Shown: positions 8,278 to 17,809, numbered from the stretch's first letter. The stretch: 64,000 nucleotides of DNA from Salinicola endophyticus (GCF_040536835.1 NZ_CP159578.1:930001-994000); one strand, 5' to 3'. Numbers and translations are program-made. The notes: generated from the letters alone by a model not told the origin.

Positions 8278-9303
8278 ATGTCCGCATCCCCGCGTCCCAG
8301 TCCGATCAGCGCCAGCGTCGACTTCGACGCCCAAGGCGTGCAGCACGGTTTTCTCAAGCTGCCGATCTCGGTAGACGAGTCCGCCTGGGGTGCGGTGATG
8401 ATCCCGATCACCGTGGTCGCCAACGGCGAAGGGCCGACGGCGCTTCTCACCGGCGGTAATCATGGCGACGAATACGAGGGCATCACCGCGCTGATGAAGC
8501 TCGCCAACAGCCTCAAGGCGGGTGACGTGCGCGGGCGGGTGATCATCGTACCGATGATGAACGTGCCGGCGGCGGAAGCCGGCAAGCGCACCTCGCCGCT
8601 GGATGGCGGTAACCTCAACCGCAGCTTTCCCGGCGACCCCGACGGCAGCGTGACCAGCCAGATCGCCGACTACTTCACCCGCGTGCTGGTGCCGATGTGC
8701 GACGTCGCGCTCGACCTGCACTCCGGTGGGCGCACCCTGGATATCGTGCCCTTCGCCGCCGCCCATCGCCTCGACGATCTGAACCAGGAGCGCGCCAGCC
8801 TGGGCGGCGCGGTGGCCTTCGGCGCGCCCTACGCGATGATGATGTTCGAGCTCGACGCCACCCGGCTCTACGACACTGCGGTAGAGTCCCAGGGCAAGAC
8901 CTTCGTCACCACCGAGCTCGGCGGCGGCGGCACCTCGACCCCGGCCAGCCTGGCCATCAGCGAGCGCGGCGTACGTAACTTCCTGATCCACTACGGCTTG
9001 ATCGAAGGTGAGCTGGAGAGCGCCGACGAGCCGATGATATACGTCGACATGCCCGATGCTAGCTGCTATGTGCAGAGCGAGCACGCCGGGCTGCTCGAGT
9101 TGACGGTATCGCTGGGGGAGATGGTCAAGCAGGGCGACGTGCTGGCGCGGATCTATGACATGACCCGCACCGGTACCGACCCGGTCGAGTATCGCGCCCA
9201 GCGTGATGGCGTGCTGATCGCTCGGCGCTTCCCGGCCAAGGTCGGCATGGGTGACACCATCGCGGTGGTCGCCGAGGTGGTGCAGTCGTTGGAGAGAGCG
9301 TGA
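8278..9303 (+). CDS. doeB: N-alpha-acetyl-L-2,4-diaminobutyrate deacetylase
   Basis: This 341-residue zinc deacylase of the AstE/AspA (succinylglutamate desuccinylase/aspartoacylase) family removes acetate from the DoeA product to give L-2,4-diaminobutyrate (EC 3.5.1.125). The zinc ligands are visible as H62 and E65 in GGNHGDEYEG and H148 in LDLHSGG; the substrate Arg sits in GNLNRSFPG. The ATG at 8278 is preceded by GTGAGGAGAG, so it is preferred to an upstream frame-open start at 8248. Its stop overlaps the GTG start of doeX, showing translational coupling with the regulator. Confidence 0.93.
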   Translation: MSASPRPSPISASVDFDAQGVQHGFLKLPISVDESAWGAVMIPITVVANGEGPTALLTGGNHGDEYEGITALMKLANSLKAGDVRGRVIIVPMMNVPAAEAGKRTSPLDGGNLNRSFPGDPDGSVTSQIADYFTRVLVPMCDVALDLHSGGRTLDIVPFAAAHRLDDLNQERASLGGAVAFGAPYAMMMFELDATRLYDTAVESQGKTFVTTELGGGGTSTPASLAISERGVRNFLIHYGLIEGELESADEPMIYVDMPDASCYVQSEHAGLLELTVSLGEMVKQGDVLARIYDMTRTGTDPVEYRAQRDGVLIARRFPAKVGMGDTIAVVAEVVQSLERA

Positions 9304-9773
9304 AACTCGACCGCTACGATCTCAAGATCCTGGCGATCCTGAGCCGCGACGGGCGCATCACCAAGTCGCGCCTGGCGGAGGCGATCAACCTCTCCGTCAG
9401 TCCCTGCTGGGAGCGGGTCAAGCGGCTCGAGAAGGCGGGTGTGATCCGCGGCTACAGCGCGCGGATCGACACCGACGTACTGGTCAAGCTGACCCCGGTG
9501 TGGGTTCAGATCGAACTCAAGCAGCACAATGCCGAGAGCCTCGCGCGCTTCGAGCGCCTGGTCGAGGAGAGCGACGCCGTGGCCGAGTGTTTCGCCATCG
9601 GCGGCGGCATGGATTATCTGGTCAAGATCGAGCTGGAGAGCATCGACGCCTACCAGCGCCTGATCGACGCCTGGCTGGTGTCGGATCTCGGTATCGAACG
9701 CTATTTCACCTATATCGTCACCAAGACGGTCAAGCGTCACGGGCCACCGGCGCTGCCCGATCCCGAGGGCTGA
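9300..9773 (+). CDS. doeX: Lrp/AsnC-family regulator of ectoine degradation
   Basis: This 157-residue protein has an N-terminal winged helix (LDRYDLKILAILSRDGRI; residues 2-60) and a C-terminal RAM/AsnC ligand domain, the standard Lrp layout. The GTG start at 9300 overlaps the doeB stop by four bases. In Halomonas, DoeX is the Lrp-type regulator encoded directly after doeB and linked to the doeA promoter. The gene ends the first half of the ectoine locus; a clear rho-independent terminator follows 75 bases later. It may also act on doeC 4.8 kb away, which is inference. Confidence 0.9.
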   Translation: MKLDRYDLKILAILSRDGRITKSRLAEAINLSVSPCWERVKRLEKAGVIRGYSARIDTDVLVKLTPVWVQIELKQHNAESLARFERLVEESDAVAECFAIGGGMDYLVKIELESIDAYQRLIDAWLVSDLGIERYFTYIVTKTVKRHGPPALPDPEG

Positions 9774-9847
9774 GGGGCAGGGCTTATCAGGTCTCGATGC
9801 CAGGTCTGTTCCTCGCGTCTGTTTGCCAAATCTGTGTGTCAAATCAG

Positions 9848-9870
9848 AACCCGGCGCTTGCCGGGTTTTC
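9848..9870 (+). terminator. Rho-independent terminator after doeX
   Basis: A perfect 8-base stem AACCCGGC/GCCGGGTT (9848-9855 and 9860-9867) closes a GCTT loop and runs into TTTTC. It ends the doeABX unit just before the convergent vanillate-type transporter gene at 9901. Confidence 0.85.
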
Positions 9871-9900
9871 TGTGTTGGGGGGGAACGCCGGGCAGGATCG

Positions 9901-11289
9901 CTAGCCGCCCGGGCTATCCGGCGTGAGCCGGGTGTGGGAGGTATTGTCTTCTTGGGCTCGGAGCTGCTCTGTTTGAATCGGCTCGGGGCCGAGCAGCAGC
10001 ACGGCCACCGCGGCGATCGCGGCCCCCAGAGCCATGACGATCGCCACCGCCTGCAGATCGAGATCGAGGGTGAACAGCACGCCGACCACGATGGGTGACA
10101 GCGCCGCACCACCGCGGCCGACGCCAATCGCGAAGCCGGTGCCCGAGGCGCGCTGGGCGGTGGGGAAGCGCTGAGCGAACAGCGCATAGAGGCCCACCAC
10201 GCCGGCGTTGGTGCAGAAGCCGGTCAGTGCGACCAGCAGCGAGATGCCGGCCAGCGAGTCGGCGCCATGGCCGAACAGGGTCACCATGATGACCGATAGG
10301 CAGAGGGCGGCGACGGTGAGGCGACGTACCGGCAGATGGCGCCCGAGCAGCCCCAGCAGAGCACCGCCCAGGGCCCCGCCGATATTGGCCCAGACCAGCA
10401 CGCCGGCGGCGTTGGCAGGGTCGAATCCCATGCCGACGACGATCTGCGGCACCCACTTGAGGATGAAGTAGAAAGTGGCGATGTGCATGAAGTAGGCCAG
10501 CGTCAGCAGCAGGGTGACCCGGATCAGCGAGGGGCCGAACAGCGCCAGCGGCGAGTCGCTGCCGTTTCGGGCCGGCGGTGCCGGTAGCCGTGCCACCGTG
10601 GCGTGGCCGAGACGGCGCAGTTCGCGGTTGATCCTGTCGAGCGCCCCGGCAGGGCGGCGCTGGTAGAGGTAGGGCACGGTCTCGCGCAGCAGCCAGGCGG
10701 TGAGCGGAATCATCAGCGCGGTCACCAGCGCGCCGAAGTAGAACACCGCGCGCCAGTCGAACAGCCGCAGTAGCTGGGCGGCGATGGTGCCGCCGACGAT
10801 GGCGCCCAGCGGATAGCCGATCGCCATCAGCGAGACGCACAGGTTGCGGCTCTTGTGGTTGGCGTACTCGGCGGCGGTGGCGTTGATCGAGGCGAGCATG
10901 CCGCCGATGCCGATGCCAGTGAGCACGCGCCAGGCACCCAGCTCCGCCACGCTACCGGCGCGCGCCGCCATCAGCATGCCCACTGCCATCAGCAGCAGGC
11001 AGCCGAGATTGACCGGGCGCCGGCCGACACGATCGGTCACCCCGCCAAGCAGGATCGAGCCCAGGGCCATGCCGATCAGTTCCATTGCCAGCACCACGCC
11101 GAGCTCGGCGCGGTTGATTCCCCACTCGGCGACGATGCCCGGCGCGGCGAAGCTGATCGCCAGCACGTCGAAGCCATCCAGCGCATTGAGTGCGACCGTG
11201 GTCGCCACGGCCAGAACCTGGGCGCGCCCCATCGGGGCCTCGTCGAGTAGCTTGCGCGGATCGACTTCAGTGGCGGTGTCCAGTGTCAT
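9901..11289 (-). CDS. vanK: MFS aromatic acid transporter of the vanillate unit
   Basis: This 462-residue inner-membrane protein has about 12 hydrophobic segments and belongs to the AAHS (aromatic acid:H+ symporter) branch. The first segment holds NALDGFDVLAISFAAP, with the D-G-x-D signature of that branch, and the loop GVTDRVGRRPVNL is the MFS signature. It is the last gene of vanA-vanR-vanB-vanK, 34 bases after vanB. The likely job is uptake of vanillate or a related methoxybenzoate; substrate is inferred from the operon. Confidence 0.83.
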   Translation of the reverse strand: MTLDTATEVDPRKLLDEAPMGRAQVLAVATTVALNALDGFDVLAISFAAPGIVAEWGINRAELGVVLAMELIGMALGSILLGGVTDRVGRRPVNLGCLLLMAVGMLMAARAGSVAELGAWRVLTGIGIGGMLASINATAAEYANHKSRNLCVSLMAIGYPLGAIVGGTIAAQLLRLFDWRAVFYFGALVTALMIPLTAWLLRETVPYLYQRRPAGALDRINRELRRLGHATVARLPAPPARNGSDSPLALFGPSLIRVTLLLTLAYFMHIATFYFILKWVPQIVVGMGFDPANAAGVLVWANIGGALGGALLGLLGRHLPVRRLTVAALCLSVIMVTLFGHGADSLAGISLLVALTGFCTNAGVVGLYALFAQRFPTAQRASGTGFAIGVGRGGAALSPIVVGVLFTLDLDLQAVAIVMALGAAIAAVAVLLLGPEPIQTEQLRAQEDNTSHTRLTPDSPGG

Positions 11290-11323
11290 ACCCTTTTCCC
11301 TCCTGGGGGTGAAACGACGCGCG

Positions 11324-12334
11324 TCAGTCGCGGATACCCTGACGGCTGGTATCGATCACCACGCGGCCGTGGCCGGCAATGCGCGAGACGCAGGTACACA
11401 GCTTGTCGTCAGCGGCGTGCTGGCGGGCGCTGAAGTAGACGTCGCGGTGGTCGATGCTGCCCTCGTGGCTGACCACGTCGACCGCACACAGGCCGCACTC
11501 GCCGCGCTGGCAGTCGTAGAGTGCCTCGATGTCGTGATCGAGCAGCGACTCCAGCAGTGAGCGGTGCGGTGGCACCTCGAAGCTGATCCCCAGATTGCGC
11601 ACGCTGACCTCGAAGGTCTCTTCCGGGCGCTCGCCGCCGTTGGCGAAGGTCTCGTAGCGCAGCGCCCAGGGTGGCCGCGCCTCGGCTTCCCACAGCGCGC
11701 GAACCTGTCGGCGCAGGCCCGCCGGGCCACACAGGTAGGCCTCTCCGGCCGGATCGAGGGCGGTCACCGCGCGGGCGATCGCCGGTGCCGCGCTGGCCGA
11801 ATCCGAGTACACCTCCAGCGCCGCCCCCAATTCAGAGAGCGCCGTGGCGAAGTGCTCGCGGGCACTGTCCCGGGAGACGTAGATCAGGCGCAGGCGCTTA
11901 CCGGCGCGCTGGAGTGCCAGCGCCATGCCGTAGAGCGGAGTGATACCGATACCGCCGGCGATCAGCAGGTACTCGGGGCTGGCGAACGACAGCGGGAAGT
12001 GGTTGGCCGGTGCCGCGATGGTCAGCGGATCGCCGGGGGCGAGCTGCCACAGGTGCTCGCTGCCGCCGCGGCTGTGGGCCAGGCGCTTGACCGCGAAGCG
12101 GTAGACGCCGGCATCGCCGGCCTCCTCGAGCAGTGAGTAGTGGCGGGTCTGGGGGTGGCCGCTGAAGTCGAGCTGCAGCGGCAGATGGCTCCCCGGGGTA
12201 TAGGGTGCGGTCGCGCCGCTGTCGGGGCGCACCTCGAACAGGCGCACGTCGCTACCCAGATCGTGGCTGCGCGCGAGGGTGGCCGGCGCCCAACGGGGCG
12301 GCGTGTGGACCGAAGGCAGGCTGCGGGGGTTCAT
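11324..12334 (-). CDS. vanB: Vanillate O-demethylase reductase subunit
   Basis: This 336-residue class IA oxygenase reductase passes electrons from NAD(P)H to the VanA Rieske centre. It has a flavin domain (TRHYSLLEEA), an NAD domain (LLIAGGIGITPLYGMA) and a C-terminal plant-type 2Fe-2S domain with the Cys pattern CQRGECGLC plus a fourth Cys in LCTCVS. The length is slightly above the usual 315-320 because of an N-terminal extension of about 12 residues. It lies 28 bases downstream of vanR in the same direction. Confidence 0.92.
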   Translation of the reverse strand: MNPRSLPSVHTPPRWAPATLARSHDLGSDVRLFEVRPDSGATAPYTPGSHLPLQLDFSGHPQTRHYSLLEEAGDAGVYRFAVKRLAHSRGGSEHLWQLAPGDPLTIAAPANHFPLSFASPEYLLIAGGIGITPLYGMALALQRAGKRLRLIYVSRDSAREHFATALSELGAALEVYSDSASAAPAIARAVTALDPAGEAYLCGPAGLRRQVRALWEAEARPPWALRYETFANGGERPEETFEVSVRNLGISFEVPPHRSLLESLLDHDIEALYDCQRGECGLCAVDVVSHEGSIDHRDVYFSARQHAADDKLCTCVSRIAGHGRVVIDTSRQGIRD

Positions 12335-12362
12335 GGGTCTCTCCTGGCCGCACGCGGCGGGG

Positions 12363-13082
12363 TCAAGGTTGACGGATCAGCGCACCGCCGCTGACGGCAT
12401 CCAGCCCGGCGGGGTGGGCGAGCGCGCTGTCCAGATTGCGCTGGGCGATGCGCGCGTGCTCGCGGGCGATCTGTTCGGCGCGCGCGCCCTCGCCGGTGGC
12501 GAGAGCGTCGACCAGACAGCGGTGCTGATCGTTGGCGATGAACAGGATGCGGTGCGCGGACGCCGAATGGGCGTAGCTCATGACGAAGGCATTGGGCGAG
12601 GCGAAGGGCAGATTGCCGATGCGCTCCAGCGCCTCGCTCAGTGCCATGCTCTCGGCGAGGGCGAGCAGATGCTGGTGGAACTCGCCGTTGAGCGTGACGT
12701 AGCGATTCAGCGCCTCCTCGTCGAGCTGCGCCCGGGAGACGATGGTGTCGATGCGCTCGACCAGCCGGTGCAGCGGCTCGAGGCGTGACGCCGGGTGGCG
12801 CGCCTCCGCCGCCTGGCGCGCGGCGAGCCCTTCCAGCGTGCCGCGAATCTCGATCGTCTGCTTGAGGTAGTCGGGCGAGAAGCCGCGCACCGCATAGCCA
12901 CCGCGCTCGGCGGTTTCGACCAGTCCCTCGTGTTCGAGGCGCACCAGGGCCTCGCGCAGCGGCGTGCGCGACACCGCCAGACGGGTCGCCAGGGTCGGTT
13001 CCCACAGGCGCTCGCCGGCGCTAAGGGTGCCGTCGAGAATCCAGTTGCGCAGGGTCAACAGCGCTTTCAGCGATTGGCGCAT
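12363..13082 (-). CDS. vanR: GntR/FCD repressor of the vanillate operon
   Basis: This 239-residue regulator has an N-terminal winged helix (LAVSRTPLREALVRLEHEGL) and a C-terminal all-helical FCD effector domain with the His-containing pattern NGEFHQHLLALAES, typical of VanR. Vanillate is the known inducer in the family. The ATG at 13082 follows a GAGGA site and lies 13 bases after the vanA stop; an upstream frame-open ATG at 13139 would overlap vanA and is rejected. The gene sits between vanA and vanB, an order seen in some vanillate operons; candidate operators are upstream of vanA at 14294-14385. Confidence 0.88.
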   Translation of the reverse strand: MRQSLKALLTLRNWILDGTLSAGERLWEPTLATRLAVSRTPLREALVRLEHEGLVETAERGGYAVRGFSPDYLKQTIEIRGTLEGLAARQAAEARHPASRLEPLHRLVERIDTIVSRAQLDEEALNRYVTLNGEFHQHLLALAESMALSEALERIGNLPFASPNAFVMSYAHSASAHRILFIANDQHRCLVDALATGEGARAEQIAREHARIAQRNLDSALAHPAGLDAVSGGALIRQP

Positions 13083-13095
13083 GGTCGTGCGTTCC

Positions 13096-14190
13096 TCAGG
13101 CCTGGCGCGCGAAGACGCTGGGCGCTGACGCCTGCTCACCGGCAGGCGGCGTCTCCTCGGCGGCGATCAGGCGGTCGATGATGCGTCGCGCCCACATCGC
13201 GCCGGCGTCGATGTTGAGGTTGTAGAACGGCGGGCGGTCATACTTCGAGACCGCGATCTGCTGCGCCTGGAGTACCGCCTTGTCCTGGTCGTAGACCCCC
13301 TGGCCGTCGTTGACGTGGGCGTAGTGCAGGTATTCGGTCCAGTTGGGGTCGTCGAGGTGGTGATCGCGCACGAAGTTCCAGAAGTAGTGGCAGCTGGTGG
13401 CGGTCTCCGGCGTCAGCGCCGCCAGGAAGTAGCCGGTCACCCCGTGGGAGCGGTCGCCCTGGGGCGCGCCGGTGCCGGCTTCGGCCACGCCGACATCGCC
13501 GACGATGGTCGAGGGCGCCTCGAAGTGGATGTTGTGCCAGCGATCCACCGGCACGTCGCGACCCAGCTGGCGGGCCCAGAACGGCGGCGCGTCACCGTCT
13601 AGCATCCAGCGCTGGACGGTGACGCTGCGCTCGTCGTGGGTGACGTCGAACGGCGCCCGGGTGATCGAGTCGTGGCCGATGCTGCCGGCGTGGACGAAGG
13701 TCTCGTGGGTGAGGTCGAGCAGGTTGTCGATCACCAGCCGGTATTCGCACTGCAGGCTGTAGAAGGTGCCACCGCGGCCGGCCAGGGCGGGGTCGGCGTT
13801 CCAGTGGAAGTCGGGGATGGTGGCGGTGTCGGCCTGGGCCGGATCGCCCATCCATACCCACACCAGGGCGTGGCGCTCGGCCACCGGGAAGCTGCGCACG
13901 CAGGCGGCAGGGTTGATCGTCTCCTGCGACGGCATGTGGGTGCAGCGGCCGTGGGGATCAAAGGCCAGGCCATGATAGCCGCATACCACGCTGTCGCCAT
14001 CCAGGCGGCCCAGCGACAGCGGCAGCAGGCGGTGCCAGCAAGCATCCTGCAGCGCGGCGATTTCACCGTCGCTGCGGCGATAGAGCACCAGATCGGTTTC
14101 GCAGAGGGTACGCGGCGTGAGCTGGTGCTGGATCTCATGGCCCCAGGCGGCGGCGTACCAGGCGTTCAACGGATAGCCACGGTTGGACAT
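13096..14190 (-). CDS. vanA: Vanillate O-demethylase oxygenase subunit
   Basis: This 364-residue Rieske non-haem iron oxygenase demethylates vanillate to protocatechuate with formaldehyde release. The Rieske motif is C51-W-H53 and C70-G-Y-H73. The mononuclear iron site shows N156, D159, H162 and H167 in DNLLDLTHETFVHAG. The length is close to the usual 350-355. It is the first gene of the leftward van unit and is divergent from doeC; the start at 14190 is preceded by a GAGGAGATG-type site. No protocatechuate ring-cleavage genes are in the window. Confidence 0.94.
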   Translation of the reverse strand: MSNRGYPLNAWYAAAWGHEIQHQLTPRTLCETDLVLYRRSDGEIAALQDACWHRLLPLSLGRLDGDSVVCGYHGLAFDPHGRCTHMPSQETINPAACVRSFPVAERHALVWVWMGDPAQADTATIPDFHWNADPALAGRGGTFYSLQCEYRLVIDNLLDLTHETFVHAGSIGHDSITRAPFDVTHDERSVTVQRWMLDGDAPPFWARQLGRDVPVDRWHNIHFEAPSTIVGDVGVAEAGTGAPQGDRSHGVTGYFLAALTPETATSCHYFWNFVRDHHLDDPNWTEYLHYAHVNDGQGVYDQDKAVLQAQQIAVSKYDRPPFYNLNIDAGAMWARRIIDRLIAAEETPPAGEQASAPSVFARQA

Positions 14191-14600
14191 GGGTCATCTC
14201 CTCTCGGGTTCACGCCGTGGTGTCGGCCGACGGCTCGCGTGGCGGTCAGGACGCGGTTGGCCGGCCCGGAAATCGGGGGTGGATGGCACGGCGTGTATAC
14301 ATGCTTACGCCTGAGCGCTCTTTTTGGCGACGATTTTGTGCGTTTTTTAGCCAAAAGATGTAGATATCAGGGGGTTCTGTATACACGTATCTATACCGTC
14401 GCGGCGCCTGCCCTTTGCGCCGAAAAAACCGCAAGTTAACGCGGCGCTTTCGAAAAAAAGCGCAAGTGTCAGAGCGGCGGGACAAAAAGTTTCTGCGCGC
14501 CTTAACCCTTAGGCTGGGAGCACTCGGCAGCGCCAGAGGAAAACACTTCTCTCTGACGCCGCCTGACCGTTACGCCCTCAGCGCCGCAGGAGGCGACAGC
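14191..14600. promoter_or_regulatory. Divergent control region between vanA and doeC
   Basis: These 410 bases hold both promoters and are AT-richer than the flanking genes. Two perfect TGTATACA palindromes (14294-14301 and 14378-14385) lie nearer vanA. Two direct repeats CGAAAAAA(C)CGCAAGT / CGAAAAAAAGCGCAAGT start at 14421 and 14451, a 30-base period, nearer doeC. A hairpin GCGCTTT/AAAGCGC lies at 14444-14463. The frame of doeC is open back to 14415 but lacks a ribosome site there. I assign the palindromes to VanR and the direct repeats to a doe regulator only by position. Confidence 0.6.
14294..14385 (-). promoter_or_regulatory. Pair of candidate VanR operators
   Basis: Two identical 8-base palindromes, TGTATACA at 14294-14301 and 14378-14385, are 84 bases apart (eight helical turns), so they face the same side of the helix and could be bridged by two VanR dimers. 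TGTATAC-like cores are common operators for FCD-type GntR repressors. The second copy is followed by a further half-site TATAC at 14392-14396. Confidence 0.55.
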
Positions 14601-16064
14601 ATGAAACTCAACGACCCGCGTCTTTTCCGTCAGTACGCCTATGTCGACGGCAAGTGGACCCATGGCAGCGAGGGTCGCGAGGAGGCGGTGGTCGACCCCG
14701 CCACCGGCGAGACCCTGGGCCACTGTGCCCTGCTGGAAGCCGCCCAGATCACCGCCACTGTGACAGCCGCCGAGGAGGCGTTCGCCGCCTGGCGGGCGCT
14801 CAACGTCAATGCGCGCGCCGAGAAGCTCAACGCCTGGTACCGCCTGCTGCACGAGCACAAAGAGGATCTCGCCTATCTGATGACCCGCGAGCAGGGCAAG
14901 CCGCTCAAGGATGCCCGCGGTGAGGTCGACTATGGCGCCAGCTTCATCCAGTGGTTCGCCGAGGAGGCCAAGCGCGCCTACGGCATGACCATCCCCAGCC
15001 ATATCCCCGATGCTGCCCTGGGTACGATCAAGGAGCCGGTGGGCGTGTCGGCGATGTTCACGCCGTGGAACTTCCCGCTGGCGATGATCACTCGCAAGGC
15101 GGGGGCGGCGCTCGCTGCGGGCTGCCCGGTGATCGTCAAGCCGGCCAACGAAACCCCTTACTCGGCGCTGGCGCTGGCCGAACTCGCCGAGCGCGCGGGC
15201 ATCCCGGCCGGGGTGTTCAACGTGGTTACCGGTGACCCGGCGACGGTCTCCGAGGTGCTGTGCAGTGACAACCGCATCCGCAATATCTCGTTCACCGGCT
15301 CGACCCGGGTGGGCAAGCTGCTGATGCGCCAGAGTTCGTCGAGCGTCAAGCGCATGTCGCTGGAGCTGGGCGGTAACGCACCCTTCATCGTCTGCGACGA
15401 CATGGACCCGGATGCCGCAGCCAAGCAAGCCGTGGCGGCCAAGTTCCAGACCGCAGGGCAGGACTGCCTGGCCGCCAACCGCATCTTCGTCCAGCGCGGT
15501 ATCTACGACGCCTTCATCGAGCGCTTCGTCGCCCACATGGAAGCGCTGAGCGTGGGTAACGGGCTCGATGAGTGCGATATCGGCCCGCTGATCCACCGCC
15601 GCGCGGTGGAGATGGCTCAGGGCATCGTCGAGGACGGGGTGCGCCGCGGCGCGCGCAAGCTCGGCGGCGAGCGTTCGGCGCCGGGGGCCAACTTCTTCGT
15701 GCCCACGCTGCTCGCCGACATCACCCCGGAGATGCGCGTGTTCCGCGAGGAGACCTTCTCGCCGGTGGCGGGTGTCGGCGTGTTCGACAGCGACGACGAG
15801 GTGATCCAGCTGGCCAACGACACCGAGTACGGCCTCGCCGCCTATGTCTATACCCACGACGTGCGGCGTATCTGGAAGCTGATGCGCGGGCTGGAGTACG
15901 GCATGGTCAGCGTCAACAGCGTCAAGATGACCGGTGCACCGATTCCCTTCGGCGGCATCAAGCAGTCCGGCCTCGGCCGTGAGGGCGGGGCCCAGGGGCT
16001 CGAGGAGTATCTGGACACCAAGTATTACTGCCTGGGGAGTATGCCTTCGGCCAGCTCTTCTTGA
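14601..16064 (+). CDS. doeC: Aspartate-semialdehyde dehydrogenase of ectoine degradation
   Basis: This 487-residue NAD(P)-dependent aldehyde dehydrogenase resembles succinate-semialdehyde dehydrogenases. In the ectoine pathway DoeC oxidises aspartate semialdehyde (from DoeD) to aspartate. The catalytic Cys is C289 in TAGQDCLAANRIFV and the general base E255 in SLELGGNAP; the fold signatures FTPWNFPLAM and FTGSTRVGK are present. The ATG at 14601 follows CAGGAGGCGACAGC. An in-frame opening to 14415 has no such site. It is the first gene of the second half of the ectoine locus, split from doeABX by the van unit. Confidence 0.9.
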   Translation: MKLNDPRLFRQYAYVDGKWTHGSEGREEAVVDPATGETLGHCALLEAAQITATVTAAEEAFAAWRALNVNARAEKLNAWYRLLHEHKEDLAYLMTREQGKPLKDARGEVDYGASFIQWFAEEAKRAYGMTIPSHIPDAALGTIKEPVGVSAMFTPWNFPLAMITRKAGAALAAGCPVIVKPANETPYSALALAELAERAGIPAGVFNVVTGDPATVSEVLCSDNRIRNISFTGSTRVGKLLMRQSSSSVKRMSLELGGNAPFIVCDDMDPDAAAKQAVAAKFQTAGQDCLAANRIFVQRGIYDAFIERFVAHMEALSVGNGLDECDIGPLIHRRAVEMAQGIVEDGVRRGARKLGGERSAPGANFFVPTLLADITPEMRVFREETFSPVAGVGVFDSDDEVIQLANDTEYGLAAYVYTHDVRRIWKLMRGLEYGMVSVNSVKMTGAPIPFGGIKQSGLGREGGAQGLEEYLDTKYYCLGSMPSASSS

Positions 16065-16275
16065 GCCAGCGTGTAATCGCTGACGGCGCTTCACCCGCTC
16101 GCCCGGCGCCTACGCGCTGTCGCGTGAACGGTGTTGCGCCGCATCATCAGCGTCGCATAGCTTTGTCATGCGGGTATCACACAAGGGTCACGGTGACCGC
16201 TGCGCCCGCCGGGAACCCCCATCAAACACCATCGACAGTCGCGGTGGTGGTTCCGCTTTCAGTAAGGAAAACGTC

Positions 16276-17676
16276 ATGACCGATACGCGTAGCCTGATCG
16301 ACAACGATCGCCGCCACGTCTTCCACGCCTCCACCCATCTGCGCGATTACGCCCATGGCGATGCGCCGGGGCGTATCATCACCGGCGGCCAGGGGATCTC
16401 CATCGTCGACCGCGACGGGCGCGAGATGATCGATGCCTTCGCCGGGCTCTACTGCGTCAACATCGGCTACGGGCGCAGCGAGATCGCCGAGGCCATCTAC
16501 GCCCAGGCCAAGGAACTCGCCTACTACCACACCTATGTCGGCCACTCCAACGAGCCGCTGATCGCGCTCTCCGAGCGCATCGCCAAGCTCGCCGGTCATG
16601 GCTTGAACAAGGTCTACTACGGGCTCTCCGGCAGCGATGCCAACGAGACCCAGATCAAACTGGTGCGCTACTACCACAATGTCACCGGCCGGCCGCAGAA
16701 GAAAAAGATCATCTCGCGCCAGCGCGGCTACCACGGCTCCAGCATCGCCGCCGGTTCGCTCACCGGGCTGCCCGCCTTCCATCAGCACTTCGACCTGCCG
16801 ATCGAAGGCGTGCTGCATACCGAGGCCCCGTATTATTACCGCCGGCCCCGGGGCGAGATGAGCGAACGCGAGTTCTCCGCCTACTGCGCCGAGCAGCTGG
16901 AGGCGCTGATCCAGCGCGAGGGCCCGGAGACCGTGGGCGCCTTCATCGGCGAGCCGGTACTCGGCACAGGCGGCATCATTCCGCCGCCGGAGGGCTACTG
17001 GGAAGCGATTCAGGCGGTGCTCAAGCGCCACGACATCCTGCTGATCAGCGACGAGGTAGTCAGCGGTTTCGGGCGTCTGGGCAGCGATTTCGGCTTCCAG
17101 CACTACGGCATCCAGCCGGATCTGGTGACCATCGCCAAGGGGCTGACCAGTGCTTATCAGCCGCTCTCCGGGGTGATCGTCGGCGAGCGGGTGTGGAAGG
17201 CGCTGGAAGATGGCACCGGTGAGTTCGGCCCGATCGGCCACGGCTGGACCTACTCCGGGCACCCGCTAGGCGCAGCGGCGGCGATGGCCAACCTGGACAT
17301 CATCGAGCGCGAGAATCTGGTCGGTAACGCCGCCGAGACCGGCGCCTACTTCAACGCCCAGCTGGCCAAGACCTTCGGCGAGCACCCGCTGGTGGGCGAC
17401 GTGCGCGGCCAGGGGCTGATGGCGGCACTCGAGTTCGCGCCGCAGAAGGGCGCCTACACCCCCTTCGACCCGGCGCTCAAGGTCGGCCCGCGGGTCGCGG
17501 CGGCGGCGCTCGAGGAGAACCTGATCGCCCGCGCCATGCCCAACGGCGACATCCTCGGCTTCGCTCCGCCGCTGGTGATCGACCGTGGCCAGGTCGACGA
17601 GGTGATCGCCCGTGCCAAGCGTGCCATCGACAAGGTGACCGACGAGCTGACGCGTAGCGGCGATCTGCAGGGGTGA
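16276..17676 (+). CDS. doeD: Diaminobutyrate transaminase of ectoine degradation
   Basis: This 466-residue class III (omega) aminotransferase turns L-2,4-diaminobutyrate into aspartate semialdehyde. The PLP lysine is K288 in [15 protein letters not shown] and the pyridine-binding Asp is D259 in [12 protein letters not shown]; the phosphate loop [13 protein letters not shown] is intact. The ATG at 16276 follows GTAAGGAAAACGTC; an opening back to 16168 is poorly coded. The gene follows doeC after 211 bases, so the two may have a joint or separate promoter. Confidence 0.9.
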   Translation: MTDTRSLIDNDRRHVFHASTHLRDYAHGDAPGRIITGGQGISIVDRDGREMIDAFAGLYCVNIGYGRSEIAEAIYAQAKELAYYHTYVGHSNEPLIALSERIAKLAGHGLNKVYYGLSGSDANETQIKLVRYYHNVTGRPQKKKIISRQRGYHGSSIAAGSLTGLPAFHQHFDLPIEGVLHTEAPYYYRRPRGEMSEREFSAYCAEQLEALIQREGPETVGAFIGEPVLGTGGIIPPPEGYWEAIQAVLKRHDILLISDEVVSGFGRLGSDFGFQHYGIQPDLVTIAKGLTSAYQPLSGVIVGERVWKALEDGTGEFGPIGHGWTYSGHPLGAAAAMANLDIIERENLVGNAAETGAYFNAQLAKTFGEHPLVGDVRGQGLMAALEFAPQKGAYTPFDPALKVGPRVAAAALEENLIARAMPNGDILGFAPPLVIDRGQVDEVIARAKRAIDKVTDELTRSGDLQG

Positions 17677-17758
17677 ACTCACGACCTGATCGGCAGCGCT
17701 GAGCCGAAGGGGCGAGACGGATGAGCCCCGCGTCGCGCATTGATACCGACACGCGCCT

Positions 17759-17785
17759 GCGGCAGGGTGAAAGCCCTGCCGCTTT
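17759..17785 (+). terminator. Stem-loop between doeD and eutB
   Basis: A perfect 9-base GC-rich stem GCGGCAGGG/CCCTGCCGC (17759-17767 and 17774-17782) with a TGAAAG loop is followed by TTTC. It sits only 28 bases before the eutB start. With such a short T-tract it could act as a partial terminator, or as an RNA stabiliser that sets the doeD:eutB ratio. Confidence 0.55.
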
Positions 17786-17809
17786 CGCATGATCGCCTCG
17801 GGAGCCTGT

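Noticed and set aside
14415..14600. N-terminal extension of doeC by 62 codons
   Set aside because: No ribosome site, poor match to aldehyde dehydrogenases, and the extension covers the shared control region.
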